From a bacterium (GTDB lineage Bacteria > Spirochaetota > UBA4802 > UBA5550), in assembly GCA_024224995.1 (NCBI GenBank), contig JAAENB010001050.1, positions 1 through 12,427 on the forward strand: a stretch of 12,427 nt of DNA, read 5' to 3'. The notes under the pieces were generated by a model, which was not told where the DNA came from, did not search any database, and was given only the letters and a program-made list of their open reading frames with translations. Both the position numbers and the translations under genes were made by a program. Below are positions 1-6,596 of the stretch, piece after piece. The number at the start of each line of letters is the position of its first letter. The first letter of the stretch is position 1.

Positions 1-2
1 CA

Positions 3-632
3 AAGAAAGAGAAAAGCAATACCGCGGCTCTTCTGGATCATTTTCTAAAAGGGTTTAGTGAAAACAATAATTCCTATAGTATTCACTATTTATATAATGA
101 AAGCGATGACATGTTAAAAGAGCATTTTTCTAATTCCGAAACTGTTTTATTCGCTTCTCCAATATACCTCAACACGCTGCCTGCCAGGGGGTTTGAGTTT
201 ATTGAGAAGCTAGAAGATCTTTGCGGAAACAATAATAACCCGGATATTTTATTTTTTATACAATGCGCGTTTTTGGAAACAGTGCATATGAGAAATACTG
301 AAAAATATCTAAGGAAATTATCCAAAAGATTAAACAGCAAGTATTTTGGCACGATCATAAAGTCCGGGAGCGGTCTTTTTATTAACGATTTACCCGGTTT
401 TTTAAAAAAGAAAATGTTCAAGATGTTTTATGAACTTGGAAAAGATTTTGGCAGCAACTATTCCCTTGATGAAAAAAAACTGAAAAAAATGGCTAAACCC
501 GATGTAATTCCGGTAATACTGCGGAAAGTATTTATTACATTTATGAACGCGATCTTTTTAAAAAGTTTGTTTACAAAAACTAATTCTTATGAGAAAAGAT
601 TTAACGCGCCATACGCTCCGGAGGCTGAATAG
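3..632 (+). CDS. Flavodoxin-fold / NAD(P)H-dependent FMN reductase-like protein, 5' truncated by the window edge
   Basis: The reading frame is open from base 3, well before the first ATG at 111, so the true start lies left of the window. The visible N-terminal residues (KKEKSNTAALLDHFLKGF) match the end of the phosphate-binding loop and first helix of NADPH-dependent FMN reductases (GSPR-x-SNT type). The segment ETVLFASPIYLNTLPA (around bases 138-185) matches the family's strand-loop 'vfatPvYw..lp' that contacts the flavin ring. Proteins of this fold bind FMN and reduce flavin, quinone or metal substrates in the cytosol; the substrate here is unknown. The C-terminal half (bases about 400-632) is rich in Lys and Phe and less typical. 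The 3' end overlaps the next gene by 44 bp in another frame, suggesting co-transcription. The family call is fairly firm; calling the ATG at 111 the start would be wrong. Confidence 0.75.
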   Translation, partial: KKEKSNTAALLDHFLKGFSENNNSYSIHYLYNESDDMLKEHFSNSETVLFASPIYLNTLPARGFEFIEKLEDLCGNNNNPDILFFIQCAFLETVHMRNTEKYLRKLSKRLNSKYFGTIIKSGSGLFINDLPGFLKKKMFKMFYELGKDFGSNYSLDEKKLKKMAKPDVIPVILRKVFITFMNAIFLKSLFTKTNSYEKRFNAPYAPEAE

Positions 633-1170
633 TATTAAACAAATGCAAAAACTGCTCTTTAATAAAGAAATATACGAATGGATATTTGAGAGATATATTC
701 CAAAAACCAAAAAATCAATCTGGATTGGTACTGCGGATATCAAGAATGTTCATATTCCCGGGGGTACTTCAAAAAAAGCAAAGCCCTTTTTGGAAGTGCT
801 GGCTGCTTTTTTAAAAAAGGGCATTGAGGTAAAACTGCTCCACGCGAAAGAACCGGGAGAAAGTTTCAGGAATGATTTCGACCGTTTCCCGGTTTTTACC
901 AAATCCCAGAAGTTCGAACGGCTCCTGTGTCCAAGAGTTCACTTCAAAAGTATTATTATCGACGGGAAATACGCCTTTAGCGGTTCCGCCAATTTAACCG
1001 GGGCCGGAATGGGAGGCAAACATGCCGATAAGCGTAATTTTGAGTTTTGTTATTTCACCACCGTTCCGGCTGAAGTCCTGGAAGTAAAAAATAATTTCAC
1101 CGATGTGTTTTCCGGAAAATTCTGCGAGACCTGCCGCCGGAAGGAATTTTGCCCCGATCCAATTGCATAA
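589..1170 (+). CDS. Phospholipase D-like (single HKD motif) protein
   Basis: A 193-residue protein with one clear HKD motif: H118-x-K120-x4-D125-G, followed by GSANLTGAG (residues 132-140), whose Gly-Ser and Asn belong to the PLD active site. Single-HKD members of this superfamily usually dimerise to form one active site and include Nuc-like nucleases and phosphodiesterases. No signal peptide is evident. An N-terminal strand (SIWIGTADI, about 43-51) and a following region (about 78-85) fit the PLD fold. The C-terminus has C179-x2-C182-x5-C188, a possible metal-binding knuckle. The start is uncertain: ATG 589 lies inside the upstream gene without a good Shine-Dalgarno, while ATG 643 begins just after that gene and is preceded by GGAGG-like bases at 620-624, though about 18 nt away. 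A start at 643 gives 175 residues. It converges with the vWA gene only 11 bp downstream. Substrate unknown. Confidence 0.8.
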   Translation: MRKDLTRHTLRRLNSIKQMQKLLFNKEIYEWIFERYIPKTKKSIWIGTADIKNVHIPGGTSKKAKPFLEVLAAFLKKGIEVKLLHAKEPGESFRNDFDRFPVFTKSQKFERLLCPRVHFKSIIIDGKYAFSGSANLTGAGMGGKHADKRNFEFCYFTTVPAEVLEVKNNFTDVFSGKFCETCRRKEFCPDPIA

Positions 1171-1181
1171 TTATACTTTGA

Positions 1182-1991
1182 TTAAATTGTCTTCATCTTT
1201 ATAAATTTGCCTTTACGAATCAAGTACTTACTTTTTCCAATTTTAATCGACTGCCCTTCTTTGAGCTTCATAAGGCTTAGAATATCTTCTTCAATAGTAT
1301 GCACAGAGCCTCCTGTTGCCCGGGCGAGCTCAAGGTACTGAATATTAATCCCATAAAAGGTGCCGCAGAGCACCACCCTTACAGGCCGTTTTAATTTCTT
1401 AAGAAGAGAGATATCCCTCATGTTGGATTTATTGTCGGCAATAAGTACAATTTCACTGCAGTCCCCAAACTTTTTAATGCCTGCCATCAAGGCTTCAATA
1501 TCATTTTCAGGACCATCGCCGCCGCCACCGCCGTTCATTGTTTTATAGGCCAGTTCCGCCACATCTTCAAAGGTGTCGGCTTTCGCGGTATATATTCCGC
1601 CTGTTTTTCCAATTTTCTTGGAACTGGTGCGTTTCGCGTCCCCATCATTAAAAAAAGCAAAACTCTTTGTTTCACGCTTCATCATATTCAGTTTAAGCCA
1701 GATGACAAGCTGGGCCGTGTGAGGAGTCATGCTTCCTGTTAGATCACTAACGATAAGCATGTTCTTCCATTGTTTATTCCTGTTTAAAATAGTTGGTATG
1801 GTTTTATCGCCTACTGTTGCTTTTCCGGAGATCATATCTTTGAGCCGGGCTATTTCAGAACTTCCCCCAACGTTCTTCCGTTCAAGACCATAGTCAAGTA
1901 CCCCATCATCCATAAACGCGTGATTATCATGAGACTGGGCCAGAAGAGTTGAAGAGAAACCCAGCAACAGCATTATAATAATACGTTTCAC
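1182..1991 (-). CDS. Secreted von Willebrand factor A (vWA) domain protein
   Basis: A 269-residue protein with a Sec signal peptide (MKRIIIMLLLGFSSTLLAQS, likely cleaved near residue 18-20). A vWA domain starts near residue 77. The MIDAS metal site is recognisable: D83-L-T-G-S87 (the DxSxS/DxTxS motif), a glycine-rich GGGGGDGPEN loop (154-163) that resembles the 'GGGDxPE' second loop of many vWA proteins, and a hydrophobic strand ending in D186 (IVLIADN), typical of the third loop. Such domains bind Mg2+ and use it to hold a partner protein. The C-terminal 40 residues are basic with no membrane anchor, so a soluble periplasmic location is inferred. Its ATG overlaps the stop codon of the upstream TPR gene by 4 bp (ATGA), a classic sign of translational coupling, so the two products probably work together. 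The partner or ligand is unknown. Confidence 0.85.
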   Translation of the reverse strand: MKRIIIMLLLGFSSTLLAQSHDNHAFMDDGVLDYGLERKNVGGSSEIARLKDMISGKATVGDKTIPTILNRNKQWKNMLIVSDLTGSMTPHTAQLVIWLKLNMMKRETKSFAFFNDGDAKRTSSKKIGKTGGIYTAKADTFEDVAELAYKTMNGGGGGDGPENDIEALMAGIKKFGDCSEIVLIADNKSNMRDISLLKKLKRPVRVVLCGTFYGINIQYLELARATGGSVHTIEEDILSLMKLKEGQSIKIGKSKYLIRKGKFIKMKTI

Positions 1992-2731
1992 CAGCTGTAC
2001 CCCTTTTTACGTTGTATCATTGTTCTTAGTATCATGGCTTTCCTGTCCCCGGTTTTAAGAATATCAACCTGGGCAAGATCCATTTCAGCAGCATAATAAT
2101 TTCTCAGCCGGAAATAGGTATACGCTCGATAAAGATAGAGACGATAACTTTTTTTGGTCACTTCTATTCCTTTACTGAATTGAACAAGCGCATTACTGTA
2201 TTTCTTTTTTGAATAGAGTACCTGCCCAAGGTGAAGCCTGGCATAAAAAAGATCACTCTTTTCCTTCAGGATCTTACGAAGTTGTTTCTCTCCTTTCGCG
2301 GGATCTCCGTTACGGACATGGAGGACTGCCAGGTTTATCCTGGCGCTGTAATTCTTGTGATCGAGCGCAACCGCGTCCCGGTAATTTTTCATAGCGTTTT
2401 CACGGTCTTTTAAATAATAATAAGCAAGCCCCATATTGGAGACAAACCTGCTCAACCGTTCTTTTTTAGCGGCTTTTTTAAATAGCTCAAGGGCGGTTGG
2501 ATATTGTTTCAGCCCCATGTAGGCAACACCAAGATGGTTCCAGCAATCGGCACTTTTGTCTTCCCGGCATGCTTCCCGCAAAATCGAAGCGGAATATTTA
2601 TACATGCCCTTGGACAGGAACTCACGTCCCCTGCGAAGATCTTCCGATTTATCCGAAGATTTTTCGGAGTGCCCTTGATGCGCGAAAAACAAAATCGCGA
2701 TACAGCAAAGGAGCCCGATGGTTTTTTTCAT
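1988..2731 (-). CDS. Secreted tetratricopeptide repeat (TPR) protein
   Basis: A 247-residue protein with a signal peptide (MKKTIGLLCCIAILFFAHQGHS) followed by almost nothing but helical TPR units. Approximate units are residues 30-60, 62-93 (WNHLGVAYMGLKQYPTALEL), 96-127 (SNMGLAYYYLKDRENAMKNY), 130-160, 162-193 and 196-227, with the usual small and aromatic residues at spacing W/L-x2-L/I-G-x-A-Y. TPR solenoids are protein-binding scaffolds. Export makes the periplasm or outer membrane the likely site. There is no clear lipobox at the end of the hydrophobic core. The ATG is preceded by AGGTGG about 10 nt upstream. A strong promoter (minus strand, 2770-2798) lies directly in front, so this gene and the coupled vWA gene can be transcribed apart from the ATPase pair. 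A scaffold for the vWA protein is an inference from the 4-bp overlap. Confidence 0.85.
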   Translation of the reverse strand: MKKTIGLLCCIAILFFAHQGHSEKSSDKSEDLRRGREFLSKGMYKYSASILREACREDKSADCWNHLGVAYMGLKQYPTALELFKKAAKKERLSRFVSNMGLAYYYLKDRENAMKNYRDAVALDHKNYSARINLAVLHVRNGDPAKGEKQLRKILKEKSDLFYARLHLGQVLYSKKKYSNALVQFSKGIEVTKKSYRLYLYRAYTYFRLRNYYAAEMDLAQVDILKTGDRKAMILRTMIQRKKGYSW

Positions 2732-2769
2732 ATTTGGCTGCCACCTGTTTTATTAAATAGTTTTACATG

Positions 2770-2798
2770 ATTTTATAACAATTATAACATGTTGTCAA
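2770..2798 (-). promoter_or_regulatory. Sigma70-type promoter for the TPR-vWA pair
   Basis: Read on the minus strand, a perfect -35 box TTGACA (2793-2798) is followed by a 17-nt spacer and TAAAAT (2770-2775), one mismatch from the -10 consensus. It lies about 40 bp upstream of the TPR start codon. The match is strong for an AT-rich region, though no start site can be proved from sequence. Confidence 0.65.
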
Positions 2799-2822
2799 TT
2801 GTTTTCGATAGGGGAATCTTTT

Positions 2823-2863
2823 ATGTGTGCGCAGCCATTATTGTAAAATGAGTACGCACACAT
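2823..2863. repeat. Inverted repeat between the acidic-protein gene and the TPR promoter
   Basis: The arms ATGTGTGCG (2823-2831) and CGCACACAT (2855-2863) are perfect 9-bp complements around a 23-nt centre, which itself holds a shorter CATT/AATG pair (2836-2839, 2847-2850). It begins 14 bp past the stop codon of the acidic protein gene and 25 bp before the TPR promoter. No good T-tract follows on either strand, so it is not a textbook intrinsic terminator. It could be an operator or an mRNA end-stabilising stem. Confidence 0.5.
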
Positions 2864-2877
2864 CTACACGCAGTAAA

Positions 2878-3576
2878 TTATTCTACCGGGGGAGCGGCCT
2901 TTGTTCCAATCTCGGGGAGGACATCTTTTTCCGCAGCTCCTTCCGCTGAAGCCATAGCGGTTGCTTCGTCCTCTTCAGCGTTTGCTTCGAGCTCTTCTTC
3001 TGTTTCTTCCTCTTCTTCTTTTATAATAAGAGAAGCGTATTTATTTTCATCAAATAAAAACGAAAAGGTTTCCGGAAAAGCATTGACCCTGGAATCGCTT
3101 CGGGATTCCCGGTCCCTGTTTTTATCATTCAGAGAGAAATCGACCTCTTTAAGATCGGTATAATGATAATATTCTTCCGTAGTCTCATTGGCTCCCCGGA
3201 TAATAGCGTACATCTTTTCAATGTTTACGTTAACATAAATCGGGATACCGGGATTTTCTCTCATAAGATAATTGAGCTTATCTTTTTTACTTTTCATCTT
3301 TTCTTCTATTTCCGGCATAAGAGCTTCTCGATCCAGTAAGATCTGCTCTTCTTCCTCAAGTCTTTTTGCTTCAGGAAGTTCCTGACCGGATTGAGAGACT
3401 TTTTGTCTAACAATATCAAAATTTCCTTCTTTTATTGCCGCTTCAAGTTCTTTGTTTCCAAAAGCTTTTTGAAAGAGCATTGCCTTCGCAATCATCGTTT
3501 TTTCAGATTCAACAATTTTTTTATCTGTGTCTTTCAGCTTGGAAGTTCCGGTTTTTGTCTGTTTCGTAGGAATCAT
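2878..3576 (-). CDS. Acidic, coiled-coil-rich protein of unknown family, partner gene of the AAA+ ATPase
   Basis: I do not recognise this 232-residue protein. No signal peptide or membrane segment is present, so it is probably cytosolic. Residues 1-35 are polar and Lys/Thr-rich. Residues 40-105 are highly charged and look helical or coiled-coil (for example KRLEEEEQILLDREAL, 71-86). A short mixed segment follows (GIPIYVNVNIEKMYAIIRG, 110-128) that could form beta strands. Residues 131-186 contain an aromatic cluster (EEYYHY) and FSFLFDENKY. The tail from 187 is strongly acidic (EEEEETEEELEANAEEDEA) and ends in Ala/Pro-rich sequence. ATG 3576 has GGAGG six bases upstream, which supports this start. 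It follows the ATPase gene by 55 bp on the same strand, so it is likely co-transcribed. A role as substrate, adaptor or regulator of that ATPase is only inferred. Confidence 0.75.
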   Translation of the reverse strand: MIPTKQTKTGTSKLKDTDKKIVESEKTMIAKAMLFQKAFGNKELEAAIKEGNFDIVRQKVSQSGQELPEAKRLEEEEQILLDREALMPEIEEKMKSKKDKLNYLMRENPGIPIYVNVNIEKMYAIIRGANETTEEYYHYTDLKEVDFSLNDKNRDRESRSDSRVNAFPETFSFLFDENKYASLIIKEEEEETEEELEANAEEDEATAMASAEGAAEKDVLPEIGTKAAPPVE

Positions 3577-3630
3577 TTATTGCCTCCATAAGTATAAAAA
3601 AAATAATTTGATAAATAGCAACTGTTTGCG

Positions 3631-3647
3631 GTCAATTTGAAATTGAC
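3631..3647. repeat. Near-perfect 17-bp palindrome over the ATPase stop codon
   Basis: GTCAATTT and AAATTGAC are perfect 8-bp arms around a single base. The sequence includes the TGA stop of the ATPase gene (3632-3634). On the minus strand an uninterrupted run of eight T follows some 30 nt later, but a one-base loop is too tight for a terminator hairpin. It may be a protein-binding site or chance. Confidence 0.3.
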
Positions 3648-5920
3648 TCTTTTTCTTCTGCTTTTCCGCCTGCTTTCTTCTCTGCTTCTTTTTCTTTTTC
3701 CGCGTCTCTTTCTTTTATAATATCACGGAATTCCCAGGATCTGCCGATCTTCTGAAATTCCCGTTTGCATCCTTTAATAAGATGTTTAAATGATACAAGA
3801 TTGCCGTCACCGTCATCGGCCGCGTAGAATGCCGCTGCCAGGGCACAGTTCTTGATATTTCCCCCTGAAATCTTGAGCTTTTTTGCCACAAAATCAAAAT
3901 CCATATCTTCAGCAAGGGGCATCTCTTTTGGAAAGATCCCTTTCCATATACGAAGCCGTGATTCTTCTTCGGGAAAAGGAAAATTGATAGAAAACTGGAG
4001 TCTTCGCTCAAAAGCGTCATCCATATTTTTTTTGATATTCGAAGCCAGGATTACAACTCCGTCGTATTCATCGATCCGCTGCAGCAGGTAGCCAACTTCA
4101 ATATTCGCGTACCGGTCATGGGAATCCTTAACTTCAGTCCGTTTCCCAAACAGGGCGTCCGCTTCATCGAAAAAGAGTATGGCATTACTGGTTTCCGCTT
4201 CTTCAAATATCTTACTGAGATTTTTTTCGGTTTCACCGATATATTTACTAACCACCGTTGACAGGTCAATTTTATACATATCGAGATTTAACTTTTTCGC
4301 GATAATATCGGCTGCCATTGTTTTACCTGTTCCCGGAGGGCCGTAAAACAGGGCGCTGAATCCTTTTCCCGAGGAAAGCTTCCGGTCGAATCCCCATTCA
4401 TTATATACAATATGCTTAAATCGTACATTTGTTATGATTTCCTTGAGCTGGGTCTGGTTCTCATCCGGCAGGATCATATCTTCCCACTCGTACCGGGGTT
4501 TGATCTTCTGAGCCAGCTTCTTAAGGCGCTGGTTGGAATGAATGTGACAGGCTTCATAAATATCCTCAATACTTAATTGAGGTTCCCGAGGTGATCGCCA
4601 GAAGGCCTGGTTTGCTGCTGTAGCAACGGCGTCCCTGATTTGCGCGCTGCTGAGGTTGAATTTTCCTGAAAGCTCTTTAAGATCGAGATTTTCCACAGTA
4701 GGATGATTATCCAGGTTTTGTTCCCAGAGATCTCTTCGTTTCGCGTATGCCGGTACCGGTAAATTGATTTCAATAAATGTATGACTGGCAAATTCTCCGT
4801 GAATATTAACGGGGTATTGACTGTCAATAAACGTAAGCCATGAGTCATTATTAAGCGCTTCAAGGAGAGACCGTCTCAGGAAAAAGACCTGTTCGTCCTC
4901 ACTGAATATATGGTCACAGTTCCGCAAATACAGGGCTGCCGGAACAAGCATGCTTTCACGTATGGCAAGGCTTATGACATCATCAAAAGGAGTATTAAGG
5001 TTCATACAGGCTTCAAGATCCACAACAATAAGCGGTATTCCAATTTCACGGCACAATACTGCCGCGATTTCTCTTTTGTCGGCTCCGTATGACCCGTGAA
5101 AAGAAAACACATAACGCTGGCTGATATTTTCTTCTTTTTGGTCATTATAGAAGTCAATGAAATTTATTAGTTGATCTATTATTCCTTCAGGTAAGACAAG
5201 CTGATCCAGTTCCTGGTTGGTATAATAAAGATGTGATATTGCTGCTATTTTTTCTTCTATAAATTGGCTTCCCAGGAGAAAGCCGGAAATTCTGCTGTTT
5301 ACCCGTAATTCCTGCGAGAGAAGAGGCATTGCGGAATCGAAATCATTATCCAGGAATTCAATAAGATTATACTTAAATAAAGGGGAAAGATGTGAAAAAT
5401 ATTCCCTGGTATCTATTTTTTCTTCAAATGATTCGCTAACAAGGTTCAAAATCAGGTCTACACTGGGATGCTTTTTGGTAACATCATTCTGCAAGAAGGA
5501 AAAGACCTTCCGGTATTTTAAATCAATCTCAGGAGCCAGGCATATTGCCAATATCTCTATTTCAAGAGAGGAGAGCTCAAAAAGCTTTGCCAGGGTAAAC
5601 AGGTTAAGCTCAATTCCCATATCTACACTGGTTTCTACCTTTTGCTCAATCCCTTCATGGATTTTCTTAAGCGATTGGGACAAACGCCCTATTTCTTCGT
5701 TAGAATAGCCGGCTTTTTTTGTCCATTCCTGGCCAATTGGTCCACCGTCAATGATATCATCGATCTCATCTTTTGAGACAAATAATCCTTTGTATTTGGC
5801 AAATTCATAGCCGTGTTTGTCTTCTGCCTCGTTTTTTATGACTTCAATGTGGAGCCGAAGATCGACCAATAAAAGTTCATCATATATATGTTCAAGGCTG
5901 TCATTATAATGTTCGCTCAT
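3632..5920 (-). CDS. Tandem AAA+ ATPase resembling the contractile-injection-system ATPase (Afp15/PVC15 type)
   Basis: A 762-residue cytosolic ATPase. The C-terminal AAA+ module is intact: Walker A GPPGTGKT (527-534), pore-loop region VVSKYIGETEKNL (556-568), Walker B ILFFDEAD (581-588), then ALFGKRTEVKDSHDRYAN (589-606), sensor-1 Asn in ASN (626-628), arginine-finger region FERRLQF (637-643), and SGGNIKN (685-691) at the sensor-2 helix. A first module (about 268-400) is degenerate: its P-loop reads GSYGADKRE and lacks the usual GKT, and the Walker B equivalent (ALYLRNCDHIF) lacks DE. Residues 1-250 form a helical N-terminal domain, and residues 738-762 are a Lys/Glu-rich tail. From memory of the family, the FGKRTEVKDSHDRYANIEV..LLQR block is characteristic of ATPases in extracellular contractile injection loci. 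No sheath, tube or baseplate gene is visible here. It heads a minus-strand gene block. The AAA+ call is certain; the subfamily is likely. Confidence 0.9.
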   Translation of the reverse strand: MSEHYNDSLEHIYDELLLVDLRLHIEVIKNEAEDKHGYEFAKYKGLFVSKDEIDDIIDGGPIGQEWTKKAGYSNEEIGRLSQSLKKIHEGIEQKVETSVDMGIELNLFTLAKLFELSSLEIEILAICLAPEIDLKYRKVFSFLQNDVTKKHPSVDLILNLVSESFEEKIDTREYFSHLSPLFKYNLIEFLDNDFDSAMPLLSQELRVNSRISGFLLGSQFIEEKIAAISHLYYTNQELDQLVLPEGIIDQLINFIDFYNDQKEENISQRYVFSFHGSYGADKREIAAVLCREIGIPLIVVDLEACMNLNTPFDDVISLAIRESMLVPAALYLRNCDHIFSEDEQVFFLRRSLLEALNNDSWLTFIDSQYPVNIHGEFASHTFIEINLPVPAYAKRRDLWEQNLDNHPTVENLDLKELSGKFNLSSAQIRDAVATAANQAFWRSPREPQLSIEDIYEACHIHSNQRLKKLAQKIKPRYEWEDMILPDENQTQLKEIITNVRFKHIVYNEWGFDRKLSSGKGFSALFYGPPGTGKTMAADIIAKKLNLDMYKIDLSTVVSKYIGETEKNLSKIFEEAETSNAILFFDEADALFGKRTEVKDSHDRYANIEVGYLLQRIDEYDGVVILASNIKKNMDDAFERRLQFSINFPFPEEESRLRIWKGIFPKEMPLAEDMDFDFVAKKLKISGGNIKNCALAAAFYAADDGDGNLVSFKHLIKGCKREFQKIGRSWEFRDIIKERDAEKEKEAEKKAGGKAEEKESISN

Positions 5921-6067
5921 ATCATTCCACTTTGCTTCTTTATTATCAATTTTGCAAGAAAATTTTATATCTCATTACAGGTGTTGGGCACGGAAAAGAA
6001 TTGACTCAATACATAAATATACATTAATTAAACCTGGATGACAATCTTTTTTTTTATTTAAAAGATT

Positions 6068-6100
6068 CATGCCCTTTAGGAGAAGCAAAATGACTAAAAA
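6068..6100 (+). repeat. Conserved leader of the duplicated small genes, copy 1
   Basis: This 33-bp block holds an upstream in-frame ATG, the Shine-Dalgarno AGGAG and the start codon. It recurs without a mismatch at 6564-6596. A further upstream match, TTGACTCAATA (6001 and 6547), and a downstream one, AGGATCAAGG (near 6513 and 7022), show that whole gene units were duplicated. Copy 1 has about 50 extra bases between TTGACTCAATA and the leader. Confidence 0.8.
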
Positions 6101-6515
6101 TTTGAAATTAATCCTGGCGGCTTCAATAATTGGCGAGGTAATACTTGTTCTTTTTATTGGATGTATGAAATGTTCTAATAATATAACGCAAGTTCTTCAA
6201 ATGGTTCCTGAAACAGAGAAGAACCTTAACATGTTTATGACTGCAAAAACCACTTCCCAGGACTGCTTAAATGAAGCTATTGCACAAAACAAATGGTATT
6301 ATTCCATTCCAGAGTTTAATGCCTTTGAGACCTTTTTAGAGCGATGTCTGGAAAACGCAATTCCTGTTAAAGAGACCTGTTCCGACATTCACTCCTGTGA
6401 TTCTATAACTAAATTGCTCACGTGGACTGTTGGATATTGCTATGAAAAAGGCATCAAAGGCTTCCAGGGCTGCATCTCTATTTCCAGTGAAATTATGAAT
6501 TACTGTAAGAAATAG
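6090..6515 (+). CDS. Small membrane-anchored cysteine-rich protein, paralogue 1
   Basis: The start at 6090 (141 residues) is preferred to the in-frame ATG at 6069, because AGGAG (6078-6082) sits seven bases before 6090 and would be inside the coding region otherwise. Residues 5-24 form one hydrophobic segment, a signal anchor or signal peptide; C25 and C28 follow but do not make a proper lipobox. The rest is polar and likely periplasmic, with cysteines at 59, 86, 97, 103, 117, 128 and 139. Six of them (all but C103) recur in paralogue 2, in blocks TAKTTSxDCxNEA, RCLxxAIPVKETCS and GC-x10-C. This pattern suggests disulphide-bonded helices. The family is not one I know and no function is proposed. 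It is divergent from the ATPase gene and followed directly by its paralogue. Confidence 0.75.
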   Translation: MTKNLKLILAASIIGEVILVLFIGCMKCSNNITQVLQMVPETEKNLNMFMTAKTTSQDCLNEAIAQNKWYYSIPEFNAFETFLERCLENAIPVKETCSDIHSCDSITKLLTWTVGYCYEKGIKGFQGCISISSEIMNYCKK

Positions 6516-6563
6516 GATCAAGGAAAATTAAAATCGCGAAAAAAAATTGACTCAATAAATAAA

Positions 6564-6596
6564 CATGCCCTTTAGGAGAAGCAAAATGACTAAAAA
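6564..6596 (+). repeat. Conserved leader of the duplicated small genes, copy 2
   Basis: Identical 33 bp to 6068-6100. The copy of TTGACTCAATA lies only 11 bases ahead of this block, so about 50 bp were gained in copy 1 or lost here. Identity falls off after the first few codons, apart from GAAATTAATCCTGG, shared by both genes. Confidence 0.8.

Noticed and set aside
86..421. Minus-strand 111-codon frame opposite the flavodoxin-like gene
   Set aside because: It lies wholly antisense to a gene with clear family motifs, has no ribosome binding site and a low-complexity product.
5475..5708. Plus-strand 77-codon frame and several other short frames opposite or within the ATPase gene
   Set aside because: They overlap a confidently identified gene and show no translation signals.
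6001..6029. TTGACT followed by AT-rich DNA as a promoter of the small cysteine-rich genes
   Set aside because: No acceptable -10 box lies at 16-18 nt in copy 1, and in copy 2 the start codon region follows too closely.
6069..6089. Upstream in-frame ATG as the start of paralogue 1 (and 6565 for paralogue 2)
   Set aside because: The AGGAG site lies between this ATG and the next one at ideal spacing for the latter, and the extra MPFRRSK residues would be encoded by the ribosome binding site itself.
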